From NCBI GenBank assembly GCA_964550025.1, contig CAZJYI010000076.1:1-52185 (forward strand): a stretch of 52,185 bases of DNA. The letters run 5' to 3'. The DNA is from CAZJYI01 sp964550025. GTDB lineage: Bacteria; Verrucomicrobiota; Kiritimatiellia; UBA8416; CAYOBW01. Below, piece by piece: positions 9,156-18,000 of the stretch. The translations under genes and the position numbers were made by a program. Numbering within the stretch: the stretch's first letter is position 1; each line of letters opens with the position of its first letter. The notes beneath the pieces were generated by a model. The model was not told the DNA's origin. It did not search any database and saw only the letters and a program-made list of their open reading frames with translations.

Positions 9156-9238
9156 GAAGCGGAGATCGAGGAAGCGGGTCGGCTAGAGTCTGAACCTGTG
9201 ACTTTTGTGCGTTTTGCGTAGAGGATGGATCGAGGAAA

Positions 9239-9332
9239 GGGGGAGATAGGCGTGTACGAGTAGGTGTACGAGTACGGGGGAAGAGCTCCGCACATACTCG
9301 TACACCTACTCGTACACTCGAATCTCTTCGGC
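9239..9332. repeat. Palindromic array with 12-nt units (GTGTACGAGTAG)
   Basis: Two arms of about 34 bases face each other around a loop near 9279-9292. Each arm holds two copies of GTGTACGAGTAG/C and is bounded on its outer side by GAGAT (GGGGGAGATAGGCG on the left, the complement of GAAGAGATTCGAG on the right). The same unit recurs at 38146-38224 with the arms arranged in the opposite sense. It fills most of the gap between the esterase and the PDZ gene and would form a strong hairpin in a transcript. Confidence 0.85.
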
Positions 9333-9364
9333 TGCGGCCCGAGGCCGCGAACAGGAGACGGAAG

Positions 9365-11060
9365 ATGAGTCGAATCAACGGCGACAGGAACGCGAGACTA
9401 TTCGGGAGAACGTCGGCACTGGCGCTGGCGGTTCTGGTTGCATGCACCCATGCATCGGCCGCCCGATCCGCGCAGACGGTTGAACCGGACTACACCAAGG
9501 GTGAGAAGCTTGAAGGGAAATTCAACTATTGGAACATGGGGTCGATAGGCATTATTGGAAATCTCTGGGCCACTCGCAGTGCCGGCACCGGCGAGCAGAC
9601 CAAAGACACCCGCATGATTCAGATCAAGAGCGTGATCGAGGGCACGCCTGCGGATGGCGTGCTGAAAGAGGGCGACGTGATCCTGGGAGTTGGCAACGGA
9701 AGATTCACGACCGATGCCCGGAAGACGTTGTCCGCGGCCATCACCGAGGCGGAAGAGGAGAAGAACGGCGGCAAGCTGGTGCTGACCATCTGGCGTGCCG
9801 GTGATACCCGTGCGGTGACCATAATACTGCCCGTACTGGGGAGTTTCAGTGACGTGTCTCCGTGGGCATGCGAGAAGACCGATGCGATTGTCGAGGCAGC
9901 CTGCGAGAACATCCTCGATCGGGGCCTGTTTGCGGAGAGACGTGGCAAGCGAAGCATCAAGGGAGGAATCCCTACGCGCCTGGAGGTGCTTGGTCTACTG
10001 GCTACAGGGGACGAGAAGTACCTGCCGATCATCAAGGACTATGTCAGGGAACTGGCCGACTCCTTGAAGGAGGCGGACGGGGATTTCCACAGTTGGAATA
10101 TCAGCTACGAGACTCTTCTCCTCACCGAATACTGTCTTGCCACCGGGGATGAGTACGTCCTGCCGGCCATAGAGAAGGTTGCTGTTCGTATCGCACGTGG
10201 GGCCAGTGACGTAGGGACCTTCAGCCACGGGTCGGCCTACTCATTCATGGCGCACGGCAAGAGCTGGAAATATCCGTCGGCATACGGCGCCATGAACCAA
10301 TGCAGCATTACCTGCGCGCTCGCCCTTGTTCTGGCCCGGAAGTGCGGGGTCAAGAACGATGAGGTGAATCGCGTCATACGCAGAGCCGCGTACTTCTACC
10401 GTTGGTACGTGGACAAAGGTACGATTCCCTACGTTGCGCAAGCTGCACAACGTCATCGCCGCCACGCTCTTCTACGGCGGCGGCACGGCGCCCTTCACCG
10501 GCTGTCTTCCGGGCGGCAAAGGCATCGAGAAACTGGATCGAGAGCTATTCATTCCCGCGGTCAAATCCCTGCTGATCAATCCGAATGGCGGCGCACGCTC
10601 CACCGCCAGCGCGGTCTTTCGCCACCTGACGGCGGAGGATCTGGAGCAACTCTGGGGCGACATCTACTATGCCACCAAGTACCAGGCGCCCAGCGGCAGC
10701 ATGTTCGCCGGCGGCGTGCGGGGCAATGGGCTGGCATTGATGGCGAATAAAGACATAAAGGAAGGCATCCCCGTGGGTATTGACTGGGCATTGCGCCAGG
10801 AGGGCTGGGGAAATGGAGGCAGAAAGAAGAGCGGCCTTCCGTCACTGCTGAAGTATGGCGGATCGCTGGAGAGCTTTGCCCAGGAGATCAACGAAGTGCT
10901 CGCCAGATGGACGAAAGCGAATGGGAGCAAGAACAATCAGGATAACGCCAAGGATTTCATGAAACGCATGGCTGAGGCAGTCAAAAAGCCTGCACGTGAA
11001 CTGAAGAGCATCAAGACCTATATCGACGCCACGCCTGATCCTCTGGCCCGTGAAGAGTGA
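9365..11060 (+). pseudogene. Secreted PDZ/DUF6288-like protein, frameshifted
   Basis: The ATG at 9365 has a good AGGAG ribosome site. The product has a signal peptide (residues about 15-40), a PDZ domain (about 75-155: IEGTPADGVLKEGDVILGVG) and a helical DUF6288-like domain to about residue 358 (FYRWYVDKGTIPY). At about 10430 the frame is lost: the original frame becomes arginine-rich nonsense and closes at 10750. From 10434 another frame continues with credible protein (KLHNVIAATLFYGGGTAPFTG) to a stop at 11060. The two halves are probably one ancestral protein. The join GTIPY to LRKLHN may also have lost an internal stretch, since the family seems longer here. Assembly error is possible. 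Confidence 0.75.
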
Positions 11061-11169
11061 GCAGAAACAGACAAACGCCGGCCTTCTCCGGCAGTTCCCG
11101 CCCGCCGGCATGAAGGCTGAGTAGAATCGACATCAAACACGACGACAACAACGGCAGCGGATTCCCGTG

Positions 11170-11253
11170 TCCGGGAACCGTAGCGCCAAACAGATTCCCC
11201 TGCTTCGGAATCCCCTCGGGATCAAACACTCTCTTCACCTCGCGGATCGTGAA
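11170..11253 (-). pseudogene. Possible relic of an FAD-linked oxidase C-terminus
   Basis: Reading the minus strand, a 28-codon stretch gives FTIREVKRVFDPEGIPKQG followed by NLFGA. This closely resembles the C-terminal signature of GlcD-type FAD-linked oxidases (VKxxFDPxGIxNPGKxF). The matching stretch has no start and no recognisable flanking homology. It lies in the gap between the PDZ gene and the FAD oxidoreductase. It may be a fragment left by a deletion; chance similarity cannot be excluded over this length. Confidence 0.3.
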
Positions 11254-11315
11254 ACAGGAGCCTTGATGATGCGGAGAACACTGTTGTAATGGTCATTGTG
11301 AAAAGGAGGGAGGAT

Positions 11316-13283
11316 ATGAACCAGGAGCGCCCGACGATCAACCTGTGGCCAATGACAAAGAAGAGAGCTGCAATCATCGCTCTTCTGGTCGTATCGTTTG
11401 TCGCCGCACAAGCCGATGAGCAGATGATCGATGCGGAGAGCTTCACGGATGTTGGCGGTTGGGTCGTGGATCAGCAAGCGATGGATCAGATGGGTTCCCC
11501 CTACCTCATGGCACATGGTCTCGGAGAGAGAGTCAGGGATGCCCGGACGAAGATTGAGATCAGCAGGGGCGGAAAACACCGGATCTGGGCTCGCACCCGT
11601 GACTGGGTGGGCAAATGGAAAAGCGACGAGTTTACAGGGCCCATGAAGGCGTCCGGATTTCCCGGCACCTTTCGTCTCCTGCTCGACGACCGGCCACTCA
11701 ATGCGCTATTCGGTGAGAACGGAGCAGAATGGCACTGGCAGGATGGAGGAACCACTGCGCTCACCGCCGGTGAGCACAGTCTCGCGCTTCACGACCTGAC
11801 CGGATTCAACGGACGCTGTGATGTCATCTTCCTAACCCACAAGCTTGATTTCGTTCCCGGCGACTCTCTCGCGGAGATTCAAGTCCTGCGGGATCGACTT
11901 CTACCACATCAAAAGAAACCGCAGGACAAGGGTGACTATGACCTCGTCGTCGTCGGTGGCGGGGTGGCAGGGATTTGCACCGCCATCAGTTCGGCCCGAT
12001 ACGGCTGCAAGGTCGCCCTCATCCAGGACCGCCCGGTATTGGGAGGCAACAACAGCTCGGAAGTCAGGGTAGGCCAATCCGGACTCATCCGTCAGAAGCC
12101 CTATCCCGAACTCGGAAACCTGGTCGACCAACTGGCCCCGGTCGGCCACTGGACTCTCTGGGATGCGAACAAGCGGCCGGAACTCCAACGAAGCAAAGAG
12201 GTCAAGACCATCATCGGGGCCCACCCCGAGAAGAAGCAGCACAATGCCGGCCCTGCCTCGAACTACGGCGATGTGAAGAAGCTCCAGTACGTCCTGGCCG
12301 AGAAGAACATCACCCTCTTCCTCAATACCCGTGCTAACGGCGTGGAGATGGAGGGTGACCGCATTGCTGCCGTGACAGGGCAGAATATTCGCACCGGCGA
12401 GAAGATAAAGGTGAGCGGCAGGATTTTTGCCGACTGCACTGGCGACGGCAACCTGGGCGCACTGGCAAACGCCGATTTCCGGATAGGTCGTGAGTCAAAG
12501 GACCAAACGCAAGAAGAGCTTGCTCCTGCAGTTGAAGACAACCTGGTAATGGGTACGTCGGTTCAGTGGAACACAAGGGTGGAAAGAGAAATGTCCGGCT
12601 TTCCGAGAACCCCGTGGGCAATTGGCTTCACGGACAAGACCTGCGTCAGGGCCACCCATGGTGATTGGAACTGGGAAACAGGTTTCCGCCTGAATCACGC
12701 GACGCAGATGGAAGAGATACGTGACTACGCGTTGCGTGTGGTCTTCGGGAACTGGAGTGTCCTCAAGAACAACCCGCACCCCGAGTGGAAGAAGAAGTTC
12801 GGGAAACGGAAGCTCAAGTGGGTTGCCTACATCGGTGGCAAACGCGAGTCGCGCCGTCTTCTCGGCGAGGTGATTCTCAAGCAACAGGACATCGTGGAGA
12901 GGAAACCGTATCCGGATGCATCGGTAACCACCACCTGGAGCATCGATCTGCACTATCCCAGGAAACCCGTTTGCGCCTGCGACGCGTTCCAGTCCAGGGC
13001 CAGCCATCTCCGGATCAAGCCCTACCCCATTCCCTACCGTTGCTTCTACTCACGTAACGTCCCGAACCTGATGATGGCTGGACGCAACATCAGCGTCACC
13101 CATGTCGCGCTTGGCACGGTGCGTGTCATGAGAACAACTGGAATGATGGGCGAAGTCCTGGGCATGGCGAACGGCATCATGAAGAAACACAATTGCCTGC
13201 CGAAGGATGTCTATACCGAACACCTGGACGAACTCAAACAGCTCATGACCGAAGGCGTGCCCGGAGCTCCTAAACTGAAATAG
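11316..13283 (+). CDS. Secreted FAD-dependent oxidoreductase
   Basis: The 655-residue product starts at an ATG six bases after AGGAGG; ATG 11352 (MTKKRAAII) is an alternative giving a tighter signal peptide. After the export signal, residues about 30-185 form a beta-rich, possibly carbohydrate-binding domain. A dinucleotide fold follows at about 208-240 (DLVVVGGGVAGICTAISSA, then RPVLGGNNSSEVRVG), matching the FAD_oxidored family. Residues near the C-terminus (NLMMAGRNISVTHVALGT) are the conserved FAD-closing segment. The substrate is unknown; related proteins are often found near polysaccharide-degradation genes. Export of an FAD enzyme suggests the Sec or Tat route, but no twin-arginine motif is visible. 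Confidence 0.85.
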   Translation: MNQERPTINLWPMTKKRAAIIALLVVSFVAAQADEQMIDAESFTDVGGWVVDQQAMDQMGSPYLMAHGLGERVRDARTKIEISRGGKHRIWARTRDWVGKWKSDEFTGPMKASGFPGTFRLLLDDRPLNALFGENGAEWHWQDGGTTALTAGEHSLALHDLTGFNGRCDVIFLTHKLDFVPGDSLAEIQVLRDRLLPHQKKPQDKGDYDLVVVGGGVAGICTAISSARYGCKVALIQDRPVLGGNNSSEVRVGQSGLIRQKPYPELGNLVDQLAPVGHWTLWDANKRPELQRSKEVKTIIGAHPEKKQHNAGPASNYGDVKKLQYVLAEKNITLFLNTRANGVEMEGDRIAAVTGQNIRTGEKIKVSGRIFADCTGDGNLGALANADFRIGRESKDQTQEELAPAVEDNLVMGTSVQWNTRVEREMSGFPRTPWAIGFTDKTCVRATHGDWNWETGFRLNHATQMEEIRDYALRVVFGNWSVLKNNPHPEWKKKFGKRKLKWVAYIGGKRESRRLLGEVILKQQDIVERKPYPDASVTTTWSIDLHYPRKPVCACDAFQSRASHLRIKPYPIPYRCFYSRNVPNLMMAGRNISVTHVALGTVRVMRTTGMMGEVLGMANGIMKKHNCLPKDVYTEHLDELKQLMTEGVPGAPKLK

Positions 13284-13330
13284 GCGACATGACGTTGTGC
13301 ATCCTCCGGCGCCTCCGGCAAGAACGGCCA

Positions 13331-13359
13331 TTGACACTTCCCGCGCAGATGGGGATAGT
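13331..13359 (+). promoter_or_regulatory. Candidate sigma-70-type promoter
   Basis: TTGACA at 13331-13336 is a perfect -35 hexamer. It is followed after exactly 17 bases by GATAGT at 13354-13359, a fair -10. It lies 77 bases upstream of the ATG at 13436 and reads toward the small secreted protein and the PstS-like gene. No transcription start is known. Confidence 0.5.
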
Positions 13360-13367
13360 TGGTCGCT

Positions 13368-13396
13368 TGTTAGATTTGTGTTAGACTTCGATTAGC
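13368..13396 (+). promoter_or_regulatory. Pho-box-like direct repeats with 11-bp spacing
   Basis: TGTTAGA occurs at 13368-13374 and again at 13379-13385, separated by four bases. A looser third copy, GATTAGC, is at 13390-13396, again in the 11-bp register. Seven-base direct repeats at 11-bp spacing are the layout of PhoB/PhoP-type binding sites, although the sequence is not the enteric consensus. The position upstream of a gene pair ending in a PstS-like protein fits phosphate control. The site lies downstream of the TTGACA/GATAGT pair, so either it represses that promoter or it drives a different one. Confidence 0.4.
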
Positions 13397-13411
13397 GCTT
13401 TGTTAAGCGCT
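13394..13411 (+). promoter_or_regulatory. Perfect inverted repeat in the leader
   Basis: AGCGCTT at 13394-13400 and AAGCGCT at 13405-13411 form a perfect 7-bp palindrome around TGTT. It lies 24 bases upstream of the ATG at 13436 and overlaps the end of the direct-repeat array. It could be a dimeric repressor operator or a leader hairpin close to the ribosome site. Confidence 0.45.
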
Positions 13412-13435
13412 TCAGCGACAACCGGAGAAGACCCT

Positions 13436-13951
13436 ATGAGACACCGCATCTTGTTGCTCATTCTTGCCGGCTCGGTTTGCGTGTCGGCACGCGCCGAAAG
13501 TAAAGCGACCGCTTCGAAGAAGTTCCCCATCAAGGCGAAACCGACCGCCGGCAATGCTATCCGAAAGAGGGGAACACCCTACGCAGAGATCGAGGGCTTC
13601 GTCATCGATCGGAGAACAGGCGGTGTTGGCGCTTGCGTCGAAGTCCGCGAGGACCCTTTCGACAGCGATTCATTCGTGGCATCCATAGTGTTCTCCTTCC
13701 CACAGCTTCGGTATGACAAGGATACGCGGCAAATCATGCTCGGCGACATAGTCGTGGAGAAACGCGGGATCTTCAGGTGGTGGAGGAACCCCGACTACCA
13801 ACTCAAACTGGAGACCAGTGAAGTGGAGAGCAAAGAGAGCTTTGGTGGCTCGCCTTCCATCGTATACAACGTCTACCTTGTAACACGCGCCCCGCGTGCG
13901 AAGACCGCCCCCGCAGCAAAGGGCGAAGGCGGCGCGCCGCCGGCAAAGTAG
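13436..13951 (+). CDS. Small secreted protein of unknown function (171 aa)
   Basis: ATG 13436 follows a GGAGAAG ribosome site. A signal peptide (MRHRILLLILAGSVCVSARA) is followed by a lysine-rich linker and a compact beta-rich domain (about 45-155). A proline/alanine-rich tail follows (TAPAAKGEGGAPPAK). I do not recognise the family. The gene lies 36 bases upstream of the PstS-like gene on the same strand and is preceded by the candidate promoter and the direct repeats, so the two are probably co-transcribed. Shared regulation is the only functional hint. Confidence 0.75.
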   Translation: MRHRILLLILAGSVCVSARAESKATASKKFPIKAKPTAGNAIRKRGTPYAEIEGFVIDRRTGGVGACVEVREDPFDSDSFVASIVFSFPQLRYDKDTRQIMLGDIVVEKRGIFRWWRNPDYQLKLETSEVESKESFGGSPSIVYNVYLVTRAPRAKTAPAAKGEGGAPPAK

Positions 13952-13987
13952 CGCAGTCGTCGCTGCGCATGTAAGGAGAGAAGCACG

Positions 13988-14845
13988 ATGCGGAAATGCA
14001 CAGTGAAGATGTCGGCGGTCCTGGTCGCCATGGGGCTCTTTCTCGTCTCGGCGTCTGCTGATGAGCAAAAGGTCGTCCTGGACGGTTCCTCCACCGTGGG
14101 TCCCATTGCCAAGGCCCTCGCAAAGCACTACATGGCCAAGCACCCCGATGTGAAGGTCACGGTGAACGAATCGGGCAGTGGCAACGGGGTCAAGGCCCTG
14201 ATCCACGGCACCTGCGACATCGCGACCATGTCACGCTTCATGAAAGAGCACGAGTTTTCAGCCGCTTTCGGCAAGGGTGTCACGCCGGTCGCGCACGTGG
14301 TCGCCATGGACGGGCTGTCCGTCCTGGTTCACCCCGATAACCCGGTCACGGACCTGACCATCGATCAGATCCGCGACATCTATTCCGGCAAGATCACCAA
14401 TTGGAAGACCGTCGGTGGACCGGACAGGGAAATCGTGGTGATCTGCCGCCCCCCCGACAGCGGCACGCGCGATGTCTTCCATCGAGTCGTTATGACCCAC
14501 GTGAAAGACGGAAAGAAGATCCGCGTGAAGATCACAGCGGGTGCAGAGTGCGTGGGGAGCAACGCCGGCATTCGTGCGCGCGTGCAGACGACACCTGCCG
14601 CGATTGGCTATGCCGGCCTGGGTTTCGTGGACAAGACGGTGAAGGCACTTGACATCAACGGCGTGCATCCGGCCCCGGAGGCCGTGATGGACGGGCGTTA
14701 CCCGGTCGCCCGACCGCTGTTCATGGTCACGAGCGGCTATCCGAAGCCTGGAACGCATCTGCACGGCTTTGTTACATTGCACCTTTCGGGAAAGGGCCAG
14801 GAGATCGTCCGCGGCATCGGTTTTGTGCCAGTAACCGAGTACTAA
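13988..14845 (+). CDS. pstS: PstS-like phosphate ABC transporter substrate-binding protein
   Basis: The 285-residue product has a signal peptide and the fold of the periplasmic phosphate-binding family. Its signature DGSSTVGPIAKALAKHY lies at about residues 32-48, ESGSGNGVKAL at about 60-70, and a serine/threonine loop RPPDSGTRDVFHR at about 157-169. These segments bind oxyanions in PstS. An AAGGAGAG ribosome site precedes the ATG. No permease or ATPase genes (pstC, pstA, pstB) lie nearby, so it is an orphan binding protein here. It might serve a transporter encoded elsewhere or act as a surface scavenger. The gene symbol is by family resemblance. Confidence 0.85.
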   Translation: MRKCTVKMSAVLVAMGLFLVSASADEQKVVLDGSSTVGPIAKALAKHYMAKHPDVKVTVNESGSGNGVKALIHGTCDIATMSRFMKEHEFSAAFGKGVTPVAHVVAMDGLSVLVHPDNPVTDLTIDQIRDIYSGKITNWKTVGGPDREIVVICRPPDSGTRDVFHRVVMTHVKDGKKIRVKITAGAECVGSNAGIRARVQTTPAAIGYAGLGFVDKTVKALDINGVHPAPEAVMDGRYPVARPLFMVTSGYPKPGTHLHGFVTLHLSGKGQEIVRGIGFVPVTEY

Positions 14846-14914
14846 GCCGCAACGATTCAACAGGAACGGCCACAGAAGTCACAGCGCAGCATGCCCGCAC
14901 CCCAACGGGAGTGT

Positions 14915-14943
14915 TGGACAGGATTGACAGGATCCACAGAATA
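14915..14943 (+). repeat. Short degenerate 9-nt tandem repeat
   Basis: GGACAGGATTGACAGGATCC, continuing into CACAGAAT, is a degenerate tandem of a 9-base unit (ACAGGATTG-like). Motifs of this kind are frequent in many bacterial intergenic regions. It lies in the 180-base leader of the second HzsA-like gene. No function is inferred. Confidence 0.4.
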
Positions 14944-15025
14944 ACCCTTTGCTGGACATCGGCGAGAATAGTCTCTATATGTATCGGCTTCTTTTCCCAC
15001 CAACAACCTGATGAGGTGCGATCAC

Positions 15026-18000
15026 ATGAAAAGGACCATCACCACCATCACCGTTCTCGCCTGCCTGATCTTCGGTTCGATCGCGGCGGGGGCACCGGCC
15101 AAAGACGACAACCGCGGTATTCTCAACGGACCGCTGACAAAGGGCGGCCACAGGGCAAGCGGCGAAGGCAATCGCGAATCGCTCAGGCTCGCGATTGAGG
15201 ACATCATCTCCACCTACGGCGCCAAGTACCCGCGGGGAAAGGAGTTCCTGAAACGCTTGGAATCCATCAGGGACGAGAAGTCAGAGGAGTTCCTGGCGCT
15301 GAAGAAGGAAGCCCTCCTCGCCAACCCCGCGCTGGATTTCGACAGCCTGCTCATGGTCCGCAGCACCAAGGGCAAGCGCTTCACCGCCAACTGGCAGACC
15401 CGGTGCAGTTCCGACGCGGTAGGCAGGAAGATCAGCCAGAAGGACGTCGACAACGTCCTGAAGGACCTCTCCAGAAAGGACAAGGCACTGGCGGGGCTGA
15501 ACAAGACCTATTCCAAGTGGCGGAGCACGTACGACAAGCGGAAACGCGAGATCGACCGTTCCGATGCCTACCGCAAGGAACGGGACCGCAAGAAACGGGC
15601 TGCCATGCTCAGCGACGATCCTGTTCTCAGCGAAGCGCAGACCAAGCGGGATGCCGCCGAAAAGGCCCTGAAAGGGGCCGCGGAGAAGCTGCCCGAATAC
15701 CGGGACATCGTGGCGAAGATGAAGAGCGGCGCAATGGTGGCCAACTACGACGACGCGCTGGTCGTCATGTCCCCGATCTGCGAAGGCGAAATCACCACCG
15801 TTTACAGGCCCGAGCCCGGCAAGTTCGTCGGTGACGTGGATCTTCACTTCAACGGCGACAGGCTCCTTTTCGCTTCCCATGTGGACATGGGAGAGCTCAA
15901 GGAGGTGCCCAACACGCGCAGCGGCAAGGGCTACGCCGTGTTCGAGCTCGAAATCAACCCGAGCACGGGGAAGACGCGCGGCAAGCCCCGGCGCGTGACG
16001 CCCGACATGGGCTGGGACGTCGATTGCTATGACGCCTGCTACCTGCCCGACGGGAATATCGTCTTCGCGTCCACGGCCGCCTACGAAGGGGTCCCCTGCG
16101 TCGGCGGCGGGTCCTATGTGGCCAACCTCTACCTCATGGACGAAGACGGCAGGAACGTCAGGCGGCTGACTTTCGACCAGGACGCGAGCTGGCACCCGTC
16201 GGTGATGGAGAACGGCCGCATCATGTACACGCGTTGGGAATACACCGACTCGGTGCATTACTACAGCCGGGTCCTCATGACCATGAACCCGGACGGCACG
16301 GACCAGAAGGCCTACTACGGCAGCAACTCCTACTGGCCGAACAGCATGTTCTTTCCGCGCCAGATCCCGGGGAGTGCCAACATGTTCATCGCCACGATCA
16401 CCGGCCACCACAGCCACGCCAAGGGCGGCGCACTGTGTCTATTCGACGTCTCGCGCGGCAACCACGAGGCGGACGGCGCCGTACAGTTCATCACCGGACG
16501 CGGCAAGAAGGTCGAGCCCCTGGTCATCGACAATCTCGCCCGTGCGTACAGTCCCATGTTCTTCAGCCCCTATCCCCTGAGCGACAAGTACTTCCTCGCC
16601 ATGACCGGCGGGTCAATCTACCTGCTCGACGTGTTTGACAACATGCTGCTGCTCAAGAAAGGCGACGGCGAGGGCCGGTACTACGAGCCGATTCCGCTTC
16701 GCTCGGTCACCGCCCCCCCCGTGGTCGCGCACCGCATCGACCTCAAGAGCAAGACGTCCACGGTCCTGATCAACGACATCTACGCCGGCCCCGGGCTTGC
16801 CGGCATTCCGCGCGGCACGGTCAAGAACCTCCGCGTCTACCGCTACGAGTACGGCCCGCGTCACAAGGGTGGCCACTACTCCATGGGCATGGAGTCCGGG
16901 TGGGACGCCAAGCAGGTGTTGGGACTCGCGCCCGTGGAGGCGGACGGGTCGATCAGCTTCAAAGTCCCGGCCAATACGCCCATTGCCTTCCAGCCGCTCG
17001 ACAAGGACGGCAAGGCGCTCCAGATCATGCGGAGCTGGACCGTGACCATGCCGGGTGAGCGCCTGACGTGCGTCGGCTGCCACGAGAGCCGCAACATGCC
17101 GTCGTTGCCGAAGCGCGCCGCGGCCATGCTGCGCGAGCCCAGCACACTCAAGCCGTTCCACGGGCCGACCCGCGGCTTCGGGTTCACGCGCGAAGTCTAT
17201 CCCGTGGTCCAGAAGTACTGCGTGAGCTGCCACGACGGAACGAAGGACCTCGAGGCCGACGGCCGCGACAAGAAGGGCCGCTACAGCGTGGCGAACCGCA
17301 TCATCGGGACCGGAAGCAACACCGGCAAGAAGTTCACCGAGTGCGGTATCCCGGACTTCTCAAACGCAAACACGGCCCATACGATGCTGCACCCCTACGT
17401 GCGCCGCAACGGTCCGGAAGGCGACTACCATCTCCTCACCCCGATGGAATTCCACGCCGATACCAGCGAGCTTTTCCAGATGCTCCGCAAAGGCCACCAC
17501 AACGTGAAGCTGGACCAGGAAGCCTGGGACCGGCTCATTGCCTGGGCCGACCTGAACGCGCCGTTCAGGGGTTCGTGGACGGAGGCCGGAGCGAACAAGG
17601 ACATTCTCGAACGCCGCATGGAGCTGCGCAGGCTCTACGCGAATGACGACTACAACCCGGAAAAGTTCCTGCCCCTCCCGGAGACACCGGTGGAGCCGGT
17701 GATGCCGGAGCCCTGCAAGCGGAATGTCGTCCCGGCCAAGCCGGCCGAGATCGGCAAGCGCGCGACGGAGCCGTTGAGCTTCGACCTCGGGGACGGCATC
17801 GTCATGAAGCTGGCGCCGATTCCGGCCGGCAGTTTTTCCATGGGCAGCAACGCCGAGACACCGGTCGAGCAACCCGTGGCGCGGGTAGAGATCGAGAAGC
17901 CGTTCTACATGGGAACGACCGAGGTCACCCTCGAGCAGTATCGCCAGTTTGACCCCACGTATCTCAACGGCGTCTACGACATGCATTACAAGGACCAGGT

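Noticed and set aside
14915..14943. Degenerate 9-nt tandem as a new element
   Set aside because: Very similar ACAGGATT-type runs are common in many bacterial genomes; nothing distinctive here.
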